Below, piece after piece: positions 1 through 11,639 of a stretch of 64,000 nucleotides of DNA (positions are counted from its first letter, which is position 1; each line of letters opens with the position of its first letter). Source of the DNA: Hydractinia symbiolongicarpus (lineage: Eukaryota > Cnidaria > Hydrozoa > Anthoathecata > Hydractiniidae); contig NC_079885.1 in the NCBI RefSeq assembly GCF_029227915.1, forward strand, positions 5,272,001 to 5,336,000. The letters are read 5' to 3'. Under the pieces are notes generated by a model. It was not told where the DNA came from. It saw nothing but the letters and a program-made list of their open reading frames with translations, and made no database searches. The translations under genes and the position numbers were made by a program.

Positions 1-1925
1 GACATAGACAGACCTGGTGGTTGAATAATGAGGTTGACCAGTGTATAAAGGAAAAGAGGAAACTTTGGAAAGAGTGGAAGTCAGGTGGTAATAAAAATAT
101 TTACTTAGAAGCTAAGCGTCGTGCTTGTACAGCAATGTAAAAGGCAAAATCAGAAGCAGAGAGAAACAGATTTGCAGAAGGGAAGAAGGGAAGACCAGCG
201 CAATGAGGTATTCAAGATAGCAAAGCAAATGAAGAAGACTAATCAAGATGTTGTAGGTGAGAAGTGTATACGTAATGATGAAGGTGTTCTGGCTACCACA
301 AAGAAGGAGAAAAGGGTAGCTTGGAAGAATTATTATCCGCGGTTGCTTAACACTGAGTTTGATTGGGATGAGGATAATTTGTCTGATGATGATGTTGTAG
401 AAGGGCAAGCTATGCAGATCAAGACAGAATGGGTAGTGGAGGCTATTAGGAAATTTAAGATTGGCAAGGCTGCAGGAGTGTCAGGTATTGTTGCAGAGAT
501 GGTAAAAGCATCTGGATATATTTGAGTTGAGCTTATTACAAGTCTTGCTAATCAGATTATAAAGGATGGTGCTATTCCGAGTGAGTGGCAGTCGAGTGTA
601 ATAGTGAATTGTTTCAAGGCAAGGCTATGCATTAGAAAGAGGTAACTATAGAGGTTTGAAGTTGGTTAATCAAGTAAGGAAAGTTTTTGAAAAGTGATTG
701 ATAAGTTACTTAGCGAAAAAATTGATATAGATAAGATGCAATTTGGCTTTGTTCCAGGGCGTGGCACTACAGATGCAATATTTTTACTCAGACAGGAAAA
801 GTATTTAGGAAAGAGAAAGAATGTTTATTTTGCCTTTGTAGATTTGGAGAAAGCTTTTGATAGAGTCCCACGTAAAGTTATTTTGTGGGGTATGAGAAAA
901 TTAGGTGTGGATGAGTGGCTAGTTACAATGGTAGTCTATGTACAGCAATGCTAGAAGTTGTGTCAGGATTAACAATTCACTTAGTGATGAATTTAGTGTA
1001 AATGTTGGTGTACATCAGGGTTCTGTACTTAGTCCTTTGTTGTTTGTTCTAGTCTTAGAAGCGCTGTTGATGGAGTTCAGAACAGGTTGTCCATGGGAGT
1101 TATTGTATGCAGATGATTTGGTTCTCATAGCAGAGTCGATGGAAGAATTAGTTGAAAAGTTTGAAAAGTGGAAGAAAGGACTAGAAGAGAAAGGGCTAAA
1201 GGTAAACACAGCAAAGTCTAAAGTCATGATTAGTAGCATTGCAGCCAAGTGTGACCTTGTAGTTGGAAAGTGGCCTTGTGGAGTTTGCAGGAAAGGGGTT
1301 GGTAGTAACTCAATTTTTTGTCAGACTTGCAAGCATTGGGTACATAAGAAGTGCAGTAGTATTAGTGGAAGGTTAAGAGGTGACATTCAGTTTGTATGCA
1401 AGCTTTGCAAAGGTGAGATTATAGAGAATGAAGTATTTCCAGCTTTAATGATATACAACAGTGGCTCGTTAGAGATAGTTGAGAACTTCTGTTACTTAGG
1501 TGATATGTTGGGCAGTGAAGGGGGTGTTGGAAGAAGTATTACTTGCAGGATAGGTTCTGCTTGAAAAAAGTTCAGAGAGTTACTTCCTTTGTTGACTAGC
1601 AGAGTCTTGTCAATTTGTCAAAAGGTAGGTTGTATGAGGCCTGTGTAAGAAGTGTTATGATAAGAAGATTGAATTGGCTGGGTCACTTGGAAAGAATGGA
1701 GGGGGATAATTGGGTAAGAAAGTGTAGAGACTTGATAGTTTCTGGGGCAAATCCCAGAGGCAGACCGAGAAAGACTTGACAGGAGGTTATAAGGACAGAC
1801 TTGATACAGAGGAAGTTAAGTTTAGATCTAACACAGTCTAGGTCAGATTGGAAGATGGTCATTAATATGCCCCGTCCAACCCATGCTAGCGGGGAAAACG
1901 GACGTTAAGCCGAGAATGATGAATG
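1..1925 (+). mobile_element. Non-LTR retrotransposon, 3' part, inactivated
   Basis: Reverse-transcriptase half of a LINE-type element; the window edge cuts off its endonuclease part. Read across three frames, the order is a linker (WWLNNEV near 20), RT block QFGFVPGRGTTDAIFLLRQ (740-800), VDLEKAFDRVPR (838-873), HQGSVLSPLL (1015-1045), the catalytic box YADDL (about 1107-1121), a PHD-like zinc finger (1277-1408), NFCYLGDMLG (1482-1512) and a C-terminal RRLNWLGHLERM block (about 1660-1700). The 3' tail ends in a short GATGAAT-type repeat near 1925, usual for such elements. Stops (e.g. near 140 and 523) and frameshifts (near 180, 525-690 and 940) show it cannot encode a working protein. The lineage (RTE/CR1-like) is an inference from motif style. 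Confidence 0.9.
1277..1408 (+). other. PHD-like zinc finger inside the retrotransposon ORF
   Basis: In the open segment 938-1564 the residues fall as C114-x2-C117-x10-C128-x2-C131-x4-H136-x2-C139-x14-C154-x2-C157, with a Trp two residues before the His. This C4-H-C3 order and spacing match a PHD finger. It lies between the RT catalytic box and the C-terminal region. In chromatin proteins PHD fingers read histone tails; a targeting role here is only a guess. Confidence 0.7.
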
Positions 1926-1982
1926 ATGAATTAATAAAGTCATGCAAGTCTGTTTACTTTGAGGGTTGTCTTCTTTTGGGGA

Positions 1983-2300
1983 TTGGTAGTTCAGTCGATA
2001 GAGCGTTCACTTCATATTCATGTGGGTTGAATCCCACATAACAGCTGTTCCTTATTGAACAGAAATTTAAACGGTTTTTGTAGCCTAAATGAAAACTTTT
2101 TAGCACTCTAGAACCGTCATGTTGTCCCTCCTGGAACAAAATTGGCAGGGTAAATTTATTGGAATTAATGAGGCTAACCACATAAGATATAGATAACTAC
2201 TTTTTGAGGCCAAGACAACAGAATTGAAGGCACTGTTTTCCATTTGGAAAGTACAAATTGTATTAAACAATTTGCTCAAGGTTGCCCTCATACTTATGGC
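1983..2300 (+). mobile_element. tRNA-derived SINE-like element
   Basis: A box-A-like stretch (TAGTTCAGTCGATAGAGCG, 1987-2005) is followed at tRNA-like spacing by a box-B-like stretch (GGTTGAATCCC, from about 2025). No acceptor stem closes, so this is not a working tRNA. The body to about 2300 has no coding signal, and its 3' limit is uncertain. It starts some 60 bases after the retrotransposon tail. Confidence 0.4.
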
Positions 2301-3670
2301 TTTTTTGGCCAGTTGACACGAATACTAATCTACCATACTGAACACAAAAGTTACGAAAAATACAAAATTTGATTAAGGTCTATTATGTGGTTTCACATTC
2401 TTAAAGGGTCATTTAAGAGTAGTTTTTGCGTATCATAACTTAGCTATACCACATTATTGTGAGCTCATGAAACACAATGCAAAAACATAGGGTTGTAAAG
2501 AAAATGATAAATGATTTTTTATATTTCTTAAATATCTTTGTATATGTCCAAACTTAATCTCCCAAAAACAATAATTACATTAACGGTCGCCACCACAATC
2601 GAAAAAAAGTCCACTCGGTCATTCGTGACTTCACACGTCTCACTTCTTGAAAAATTTATTGCAAGGTTCAAATGTTGGAGAATTTAACATGCGAAAGTAG
2701 GTAAACAAAGTAGAACTTCCAGGTAAAGGCACCGTTTGATAAAATAGTTCACATTTAGAACATACATCAGTAAAAAGACGCTAGTAGCAACAGTACAAAA
2801 GTTTTTAACCACAAATGAGCAAATACCTTAAAGAATGAAGGAGTATATATATATATTCCCCTGTTAGTTTTGGATTTGTGACTTAAATTTATTTCCACAA
2901 TACAACAAAAAAAAGAAGCAAGTTGAGTTTCAGGGAATATTTAAAAATTGTATAATTAAATTTAAAAGGAAAGAGTTTTGTTTAATACTTTATGGATTGA
3001 ATTTTCTTCTTCTCACTGTTGCTAGAGGTAGCTAGCTAATGATCCCATTAAAGGATGACAGCAAAAAATATTTTCCATGGTGGCCACAGGCACCACAAAG
3101 TAATTTAGATAGCTAGCTAGCTAGCTACATCAAATCAAGGAAAAAACGTAAAAATAACTTTCAAATCATCCATACCTTCGCAACTCACTTTTCTTCTGCT
3201 GTATGAAAAGGATACCACAAACATGCCAATCCAAGCTGATAATTTGGTACTTTAAAATCTTCTTTTTAATGAAGCCATAAATATAACACGTTTTTGGGCA
3301 TTATAAAGGTTCAAATTAATATAGTGTGCCTTCAAAGAAAAAGTACAAGCTTTCCAACTCGAAATATTAAGAAAAGCGCAGCGAAGAAGGTTGTCTGTTT
3401 TTCAAAGTAATCCTGGAAAAAGTTATTTCAAACTCATCATGAGGTTGGATTAGCTTATATTTGTTTTCCTATATTTTCCATTTTTGTGTTCTGGGACCGA
3501 GGTTGCTTCCTTCTATAGAAATTCTATCGGATTCGAATATAAATGTAATTCGAATCTGAAATGTAAAAAACTAAAATGTTGTGTTGTTGTCGAACGAAGT
3601 TGTTAGTTAGAAATATTTCTAACGTACGATGATTTAACATCACAAAGAAAACTATATTGAAGAAGAACTA
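2301..3670. other. Gene-free AT-rich stretch
   Basis: No open frame with splice or coding support on either strand. It holds a GCTAGCTA-rich patch (about 3027-3128) of the kind scattered through the window, and poly-A/T runs. Confidence 0.5.
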
Positions 3671-3790
3671 CTTTGTTCATCACTAACATACTGCCAAGCA
3701 GTGAGCGGGATTCGATCCGCGGTCCCCAGGACTGGGAGTCGCAGATGAACCCACTACACTACGTGCGGCAACATGTTAGTGACGAACTCA
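3671..3790 (-). mobile_element. tRNA-like SINE head in an inverted repeat
   Basis: On the minus strand 3771-3701 has a box-A-like run (TAGTGTAGTGGGTTCATC) and box B (GGATCGAATCC). The same head recurs, shortened, at 11280-11330. Here it is bracketed by a 21-base inverted repeat (3674-3694 against 3787-3767) with three mismatches, so the locus would fold into a hairpin with the tRNA-like part as loop. Confidence 0.45.
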
Positions 3791-4640
3791 GATAGTTTAT
3801 CCGGATGGTGTGTATACATATAGGTGAATATTTATCATAGCACATCCGTATTTCATTCTCAACAGAGAATGCTTCTTCCCGATCAGACCTCTGATCATGA
3901 CGGGCGAGTATAAAGAGAACTGATTGGAAATGTTTCAGGCAATTGTATGCATCTTCAATTCGTTCTCTTTGGGATGAAACGAAGTTTAGTATTCGAAGTA
4001 AAAAACTAATTATTAGGAGAACGCTAACAAGCTACCTACTGAGAAGTAAAAGAAAACAGGTGCGTTGTTTAGATTATTTAGTAGAGAAATGAACTTGGGT
4101 GTATAACGAGTTTCTAGCTGTTTCTTTCAGAGCTAAATTTTCCTTAAATATTAAGTTTGTTGTTGTGTCTTGAGTCGGAAAATATCTTCTTTAAGCACTT
4201 ATTTTGTAAATACATACTCTAAAAAATGGGTCAGAACTTTAGAATATCCTAAGAATATGTCTAAGCTTAATAGTTTGTTTTAAATATGAACATTTGTATG
4301 ACGCACAAAATTGATTAGAAGTTTACTTTTTTTATTGTATATTCAACGAACTGAACTTTTTTTTGTCCAAGCAATGGGCCGTTACATGTAGTAGAATTGC
4401 CATTAGCTAGCTATAGTAACTTATAGCATGCTTTTTTCTTATTAAGTTATTTATGTTTTCAGGCCATAGTCATGTTAAGAACATATTAAGACATACATAT
4501 TAATGAGGATAGCATTTGTCAAAATAGTTCAGAACATCGAGGCTAAAACTAAAACACATTATTCTTATAAAAACTATATTTGAAATTTACGTAAACCGTA
4601 AAAAACAATTTTTCCATTGTTGCTGTTTTTAACACTACAG
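3791..4640. other. Gene-free stretch
   Basis: AT-rich sequence with no supported exon or clear repeat boundary. Confidence 0.4.
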
Positions 4641-4829
4641 ACTGTGAAATTCAGTGTTGATGTCGTTATCAAAAACCTAAAACCTAAACTCAAATCAATG
4701 TTTACATCTGTTACGACGTTACGATCGTTTGAAATATATTCAATTCTTAAATTCGAAAACGCTGCATTGTTATCTTCTTTGATGTTAGGCGTGATTTTCT
4801 TGATTATAAGTTTGGGTCTGTTCTGTTAA
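4641..4829 (+). CDS. Possible terminal exon with a membrane anchor
   Basis: A good acceptor (pyrimidine-rich run ending CACTACAG at 4640) opens a 62-codon frame ending in TAA at 4827-4829. The translation starts TVKFSVDVVIKNLKPKLKS and ends in a hydrophobic run of about 20 residues (LSSLMLGVIFLIISLGLF) before a final Cys, like a tail anchor. I found no upstream exon and no clear poly(A) signal. The frame is short enough to be chance. Confidence 0.22.
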   Translation, partial: TVKFSVDVVIKNLKPKLKSMFTSVTTLRSFEIYSILKFENAALLSSLMLGVIFLIISLGLFC

Positions 4830-5245
4830 TACTTTGGATTGAAATATTTTGGTAGATATACAATATACCAAATGATTCAAGTTTTTATATTTCTCTTTTT
4901 TGTGTTTCAACTACTAATTATAATTTGTTTTATTTTGAGTATAACTTTGGAAGGTTTGCCGTTTGCAACAGACTGAATAGCTGATTTTGTATGACTTAAC
5001 GAAAAACGTTGAATTTCTTTTTAATGTTTGATATCCTTCTTTCCCTGGTGTACTTCTGGAACGGCAAAGCAAGTATATAGTTTTAGCGTATTCCGCTTTT
5101 TACGTAACGGTTGTACCTTTGTTTTTTTTGCACATTTTCCAATTTTATTTTCTAATTTTTTTGAATTATTTCTTTGTTGCACAGGCTTATATTTTTAGAC
5201 GTTTTGTTTGAGCGTGTATAAACATAGAATAATGCAGATTGTGAG

Positions 5246-5323
5246 CAACCTCGATCCCAGAGCTTTTTTCCCTTTTTGTCATCCCGTTATAAAAAAGAGA
5301 CAAAGAGCCCAGGGTCGAGGTTG
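5246..5323. mobile_element. Short MITE
   Basis: Inverted termini: CAACCTCGATCCCAGAGC at the left and the complement of GCCCAGGGTCGAGGTTG at the right. A second copy lies at 23225-23313, and one terminus recurs in both palindrome arms near 35690 and 43860. As I recall it, this terminus is common in cnidarian genomes. Confidence 0.6.
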
Positions 5324-5642
5324 AAATGTGACTTTTGAGAATTCAAATTACTGAGCTCCATGTTTTTGATTGGTATCCCCTACATCAGTTTAATGAGAGA
5401 TTCAGTGGATTTTTCCACGGGAATTTAGCTAGTTATAAGTTATTTAGCACTTACGAATATGTATACAAAACTTGTACTTTTAGCAGGTTGCTTTATATTT
5501 TGGGTCTAGTGTGTTGTCAGGTGAAAATTTAGAACATGTAAATTCATTTATTATGGAGCAGACCAAGCCAGTCGGTCTGGTCTTCAAAATCAACACTGTC
5601 ATCATAAACTTTTTTTCAGCAGCCGTGCGCAGTGTGCCCCTT

Positions 5643-5763
5643 CAATATAATAAACTGTTTTGTCTATTTATACCTGAGGTCAAAAGTATAGACCGAGCTT
5701 GCGAGTTTTTACGCTGACCGAGGATACTATTTCTCGGAAGAGATAGATAAACAGTTTATATTG
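5643..5763. mobile_element. MITE with imperfect terminal inverted repeats
   Basis: Left end CAATATAATAAACTGTTTTG; right end, read on the minus strand, CAATATAAACTGTTTATC. The interior has mirrored segments (ACCTGAGGTC, GACCGAGG). No coding capacity. Confidence 0.5.
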
Positions 5764-6639
5764 TATTAATTAACTGTTAGCTACTTTATTTGGCTTTGTA
5801 GAACCCCAGGATTATTTTCTAAAGATTTACTTGTGACAAGGTTGTTAAAACCAATTCTTGATAAAGAAACAAAACATTCGATTTGAATTTCCTGATCTGA
5901 GTTTTTCAAATGCATGTACAAAAAGAAAACAAAACGTTCGAATATCCCTCTATAGTTTTTTTTAAATATTTTTGAACCAAAGTTTATTCTTTGTTGCTCA
6001 TTGTTGCAATGAATGTTAATATTAAGAACGCAGAGGATTTAAAATTATCAACTTTCCTTATGCGATTTTGGATTTACTGTAAGTTGACTTTGGAGACATT
6101 TAGCTAACTATGTTACCAATTCACTGGCGAAGTTGTTTGTTTAAATTTATAGTTGCTATGAGAACTAAAAGTTATACAGTGCTGTATAAAGTCCGTAGTA
6201 AAGGCTTTTTAGCCAATCAGCGCAGTGGATTTCCCGTATAAACCGTTTGAAAATAGATACGAGGTACTAACTTTAAAATATATACGCTATAACAGTTGAA
6301 GCTACTCAAAATTTTTTTTGTGTTACCTTACCTTTTTGTGTTTCAAACTGCGCTTTATGTAGTAGCTACAATACAGCAGAAGTAAATGTGGACAACTAAC
6401 AAGACAATCTAAGGGAAATTGTCGCCTTATTCAAATGGTTGTGTATATTATTCATTGGTGTTTGGAGCAAATGTACAATTCCCCCTTTAAAAAAAGGGAA
6501 AATTGTATATTTGTACTTTGTAGCATAAATAAATAAGTAAAAAAGTCTTCGAACTGGGTTACGAATCTAGCGTGTTTCTTTTTCATTACATGCGTTTCCA
6601 GCTTACGTATGTACTAATGAGGTAAAGACTACTAATTAC
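5764..6639. other. Gene-free stretch
   Basis: AT-rich. A small hairpin lies at about 6474-6507 (CCCTTT facing AAAGGG). Further exons of the minus-strand gene that starts upstream may lie here, but none could be fixed. Confidence 0.4.
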
Positions 6640-9600
6640 CTGATAAGTATTTGTTGTCCGTTAATTTGCAGCATACAGTTGGAGATTTCAGCTGTAGTGT
6701 TGATTTTGACATGCATTGTGGCGTTTCCAGACATTTCGATCACGGCTACTATGGATATGCCTAGCCCTTCATTGGCTTGATATTTGGATAGTTGAAACGG
6801 CAGATCTTTTAGAAAAATAATAAATAAAAGCAAGAAAATACAAAATAAATAAAGGTTTTGTTTTATACATATCTCTGTAAACAAATACCCTTTCCACTTA
6901 ATGTAAATGGATAAGTCTATTCGTTTCGTCGTGAAACAAAAAATGCAAATTTTCGTAAAATTTGCTATATTCATATGCTTTTAAAAAGTAAATATCTTTT
7001 TCTTTTTCTTTTTTTGCGTGACAGACAGACAGACGTATACGGGTGTTATGATATAGATAATAAGAAAAATCCCTTGATTGTCTGCTAGCGAATCAGCTGT
7101 TACTTAAAAGATCTACGCTGTTTTCTCATCTTTTTTTTTAAGTATTATGCAGTCGTTATTGCGCAGTGATCGGGAAAAAGTGCGTTAACTTGTTTATCAT
7201 TAAAGCCGAGTATAAATCATTGTATTTGGTATACTTGCTAGATTTTTGTTTAATTTCAATCATAATTCATAAAAATTTTTCTTCAACAGCGAATAAAGTT
7301 AGTGCAAGATAATATGTGTGATCTTGTAATTCAATTTCTGATAAATTCCTTTATTTTTAATAACCGAAATAAACGCAGATTTCCTACAATGTTTTTTGAA
7401 CATCACCAAAGTTAGGTGAACTAAAATTAAGTGTTTGTTGGTGTCTTGTTTTGCATAATTTTAAACAAGTCTTCTTCCTTGAGCATGATAGGTTAGTAGG
7501 CGACGTTTCGGGAGAACCTTTTTCCAACATCGGGTAAAGTAAAATGGTGTTGAACATGTATTTATATAATTGCAGAGGATGATGTGAGAAGGATCTCCCG
7601 AAACATTGCCTACTAAATATTATGTTCAAGAAATGACACACAACAACATGAATACTGAAAAGACTGAAATATTATCTTCAAGTTTGTTTTTTTTTTTATT
7701 TTATTAACATTTGGTTGCATCACTGCTTAAATAAACTTTTTTTGGAATGGCCCCTAGCCAACCACTATTAGGTGGAGTAAAATCGGGCAGAATTCTACTA
7801 GTATTTTCCATTTCATAATACTGCGCACATTTCAACACAGATAGTGAACACACTGTGCGCAATTCTCACGAAATATAATAATCTGATTGGTACATAATTC
7901 TCTACCTGTTGTTTCCGTACACAACGGAAAGAGAAAGTTGAACTCGATTCTACTTTGTTCGGAGCGGAACGGACAAGACAATTTTCCGTTTACGTAATGT
8001 AAACATTTTAAGCACGCATTCTCAGAAGCTTTTCCGTTCCTTTCCGTTTAGTTTTGCCGAAACATTTCTTGGGGTGGAGAATAGTTATTAGTAGTGTGAC
8101 TACATTTTAAGTAATTATTTAAATATTATACGAATCTTAAATTTAATCTATTTTTTTCCATTTTCATAAATTTGATGACATCATTAGCAAAATGCATTAC
8201 TGACATTACCACGTTCTTACTTAAGGCCGGTGCAACACTTGTGGAAAGATTTATGCTAATAAACAACAGTTCTCAAATAGGCCAGCAGGAATAGTCTGAA
8301 ACTAATAATTTTGATTAATCTATCATTTTTTTTTTCACGCGCGTAGCCATTTTTAATCCAACGGTTTTTTTACAAGCAAAATGTTTATAGGAAACACGAG
8401 GCTCAGCTCCTGTAAAAAGCGAAGCATCAGGCAAGCAAGAGTTGAGCATGTGAAACTTACGTTGGGATTTAGCCCAAATTTTATGGTTCTAATTAAAAAA
8501 CATGTAGAAATGAACAAGAGGAGGGTGCGGTATTGTTTTAAAGAAATAAGCGCTAGAAGAAAACGCTGGGAAATATTGAATTATTCTGCGACAAGAGATT
8601 GGAATCTTGATCCCTTATTTTTCACTTTCAAGTTTGTTCATCCAAAGGGAAAAAGCGCTACATGAACCAGGCGAGGAATTGGTTAAATTTTTAGTGAGTA
8701 CTGGTATTACATTGCTAGGTACTAATGACTGTTAAGCATTCTTAAGTAAGTTTCAAACCTTGTACTTGAAATCCTTGAGGTGTGGTAACGATATCGGGTG
8801 ATTTGAGAAACTTTGGAGATGATCGTAGCTGATTTAAAGTAGTCACATTACCATAGTAACTTGCAATGGCTTTCTTTTTGTAAAAAAAATCTGAAACAAT
8901 AAGTTAAGTAAATAACAAAATGAAACAATAAGAGACATACATATTGACCGCGTAGGCTTTGTAGTAGAAGAGTAATGGGTATCTTGAGGTTATGCGTAAG
9001 AACATAGTAATTTTTTTCCGGTTTTCGGACACTAATATAATTAAATAACTTATAATACCATTAGGATAACTCAAGACGGAGATAAAAGTTTCTTCAAGTA
9101 AAATATTAAAATTCGTAAGATTTTGCTACAAGATGGGGCATTTTGGGTGCAAGATGGGGCATTTTGGGTGCAAAAAGAATTAAGATAGTCAACATTGTGC
9201 TCTATAATCCAAACAAAAGTAAAAATAACAAAACCTGTCTCCACGTTTTAACTAATCTGGAGGTGTCACATTATAAAAAAATATTTTTAAGGCAGCCCCA
9301 ACCAATATGAAGCCTTCTAAGCCACAATAATAACCCGTGCAGAAACGTGGCATGTGGACCCACCCTTGTCCTGAGGGTTTTTGTCTTTTCAACATGAAAA
9401 ATATGAAAAAAAAAAATTCTTATTTTTATTTTTTTCTTATATGAAAAATTCAAAAAAACGTGACGGGAATGATGTGGATCTAAAATTGGCTAAAGTTAAA
9501 ATAAATTATTCGTATTGCTAAATATCTATTTTTAAATTTGATATTCTTAAATATTTTGCTGTAAATGAGGATATTTCCAATAACATGGTAAGGTGAGATG

Positions 9601-10546
9601 TGCCGATGGGCATAGGGTGCATACTTAAAGCAAAGAACTCTATTTACATTTTACGTACGTGCACATTCACTCAAAAAAATGTCACCTATTAAAGAAAATT
9701 GAATGTCCTGAATGTTCATTGTTATAATTTACTTACAGGGAGAGACGTGTGTTTTAAGCGGTGAGAAGGAAGTAACGTTTCTTTCACCAACAAATAACCA
9801 GTTAGATTGATTGCCTATACCCTCGTGGTAAACCATAACACAATAACGTCTCCTTGGCCACATGGACACATCAATATATTTTTCCACACTACAAAAGAAG
9901 ATTGCTTTAGTATCCAACATTAGCAAGTGTAAGGATGCGTACATGTACATGTAGTGTATGCGTATCCTTATGCGTATGCGTATGTGTATGCGCATGCGTA
10001 TGCTTATGCGTATGCGTGTGCGTATGTGTTTGCGTATGTGTATGCGTATGCGTATGCTTATGCGTATGTGTATGCGTATATGTATGCGTATGCGTATGCT
10101 TATGCGTATGCGTATGCGTATCCGTATACGTTTGCGTATGCGTATGTGCATGAGTATACATATACGTATGCGTGTGCATACAGCCAGTTGTATGCACTTT
10201 TGTGGATTTAATCTCCCGTCACAGATTTTGTCATATTTCGATCCGTACCTTTCATATGGTTCATTCTCCACCTGAAATGCATTATCAAGTCGATCCATGC
10301 ATACATATTTTTTTACTGTTATTTTGCATATTCCTGAACATGTTAAATAAATTCTGCGCTTGGAACTTTCTTGAGAAACGTAGAATGTGTTAAATCTTGC
10401 CACATAAGCATTGGGAAAGAAGAAATTCCTCTCTGAGAATGAAGGTAAGTGCTGGATGCTGTATCCTTTTGTTGGATCTGTATAATCCTCCTTCGGAAAA
10501 AATACCTCTTTATATACTCCAACTTTCTCCGCAAATCTAAATTCCT
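6640..10546 (-). CDS. Multi-exon ectodomain protein, partial; possibly PA14/fibrocystin-like
   Basis: Four minus-strand exons: 10546-10249, 9888-9737, 8890-8759 and 6805-6640. Each has AG before and GT after, and phases match at all three junctions (2, 1, 1), giving about 249 residues without a stop. Exon 1 starts EFRFAEKVGVYKEV, exon 2 VEKYIDVSMWPRRR, exon 3 FFYKKKAIASYYGNV, exon 4 DLPFQLSKYQANEG. Beta-type alternation, several Cys and five N-glycosylation sequons (NQS, NVT, NVT, NAT, NTT) point to an extracellular or luminal domain. The strand pattern with a late LFVGERNV block loosely resembles PA14 domains of fibrocystin-L; that link is weak. First and last exons were not found. Introns are 360, 846 and 1,953 bases; the first is mostly (TGCGTA)n, and the third carries a MITE and a Helitron end. 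Confidence 0.7.
7010..7057 (-). mobile_element. Helitron 5' end fragment
   Basis: Minus strand from 7057 reads TCTATATCATAACACCCG, then a GTCTGTCTGTC run and CACGCAAA, matching the 5' end of the short Helitron at 59992. Homology ends after about 45 bases. Confidence 0.5.
7494..7615. mobile_element. MITE in an intron
   Basis: Termini TAGTAGGCGACGTTTCGGGA and, on the other strand, TAGTAGGCAATGTTTCGGGA, about 26 bases with few mismatches. The internal CATCGGGTAAAGTAAAATG recurs near 20581. It lies in the third intron of the minus-strand gene. Confidence 0.6.
9129..9171. repeat. 21-base tandem duplication
   Basis: Two consecutive copies of a unit containing GATGGGGCATTTTGGGTG, inside the second intron of the minus-strand gene. 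Confidence 0.7.
9954..10176. repeat. (TGCGTA)n alternating pyrimidine-purine repeat
   Basis: About 220 bases of degenerate hexanucleotide TGCGTA with TGTGTA, TGCTTA and TGCATA variants. Almost every step alternates pyrimidine and purine, the pattern that favours left-handed Z-DNA. The tract fills most of a 360-base intron and leaves it open in the host frame. Confidence 0.9.
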
Positions 10547-10588
10547 CTAAAAAGTAGAAATGTCGAACTAATCACAGCAAAAAAGTCA

Positions 10589-10860
10589 TTATTATTATTA
10601 TTAATTTTAGTTTTTTTACCCAGGATAGCCTCCTTAGATGGTACGGTTATCAACGAGGATCTTAAATGGGTCCTAGTGTATTTAAATCTCCCATTCGAGC
10701 TATGGAAGGTGTTTGAGCATAACAGCCGCCCAACTATTCTCATGCTGAAATTTAAGCAAAAAGGATCGATTCACACTTTCATATTCTCTGGCATTACTAG
10801 GTAGGGATTTGATCCAAAATTTCCGCACTGGAGCCGAACTCCCTGCCACAAGGATATCAG
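10589..10860 (-). mobile_element. SINE with (AAT)n tail
   Basis: On the minus strand a box-B-like GGATCAAATCCC (about 10820) leads into a body containing TTTAAATACACTAGGACCC, close to ATTAAATACTCTAGGACTC in the SINE at 58455-58736. The element ends in an (AAT)n tail at about 10589-10604. Three half-open frames cross it, so I do not read it as an exon. Confidence 0.45.
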
Positions 10861-11264
10861 TTTGAACATAGACTGAATTATCACTGCTATCAGTGAAAAA
10901 GGGAAATAAGAATGTATACCGCTACCAAAAATTCTTCCGTTAAAAAAAAGACAAATTATGATATTGGTTTGTCGGAATATTTTTTATTATTGTCATCACA
11001 GTTTTTTGAATTAGTTGGCATGACCTTACAGGATGACTGAACGTTTGAAAGACTTATAATTGTTGAAATGTAGCAGTTGTCACTAAAGTTTGATTGGGGC
11101 AATTAAAATATTTGTCAAAGTTCTTTTTTAAGGCAAAGGCTGCGCAATCCTTTTACACTTTAAAATTTCTTCCAGGAAGTCAAGACGATCCTATCGTAAT
11201 AATATCTATCCTTGTTATCAATGTAATGCAAAAAGGCCTTTGCTTTTGAACCTACTGCCCTGAA
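10861..11264. other. Gene-free stretch
   Basis: No supported gene. An upstream exon of the minus-strand ectodomain gene would have to lie here or further right. Confidence 0.4.
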
Positions 11265-11340
11265 GTGAGTAGGATTTTATCATCGGTCATTGGGAGCCGC
11301 AGACGAACCACTACACTGCGTGCGGCTATCTATTGGTGTT
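11265..11340 (-). mobile_element. SINE head fragment
   Basis: Minus strand carries AGCCGCACGCAGTGTAGTGG and CGTCTGCGGCTCCCA, nearly the same as the tRNA-like head at 3771-3701. Box B is lost. Confidence 0.45.
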
Positions 11341-11639
11341 TTACACATAAAATACCCGCCGGCTGTGTGAACCACATGAATTTATTTTCAAGGATCTTCC
11401 TGATAAACTTGTTTGGAAAAAAGCCCAATAAAAATTTGGACGTCGGTGACTGCGACATATATCAATCATGTGTCAGTATAAACAACAAATTCTAATTCAG
11501 GAAACACACGACTGGAAGTTTACCTCTATCTTGCCAACTCTTGATAGAACAACCATAAATGGTGAAAAAGCAACTACCCAATTCCAATACTATAAATAAG
11601 AATTAATAAAAAATATATACAGAAAATGGGTAATTGTGA

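Noticed and set aside
8381-8665. 94-codon plus-strand frame with ATG
   Set aside because: It lies antisense in a confirmed intron; its length is within chance for this amount of sequence and no domain is visible.
9954-10176. Telomere-like reading of the hexanucleotide repeat
   Set aside because: TGCGTA is not a telomeric unit (animals use TTAGGG), and the tract lies inside an intron.
10537-10743. Possible 5' exon of the ectodomain gene starting MRIVGRLLCSN
   Set aside because: Phase does not fit the next exon, and the sequence matches a SINE body with an (AAT)n tail.
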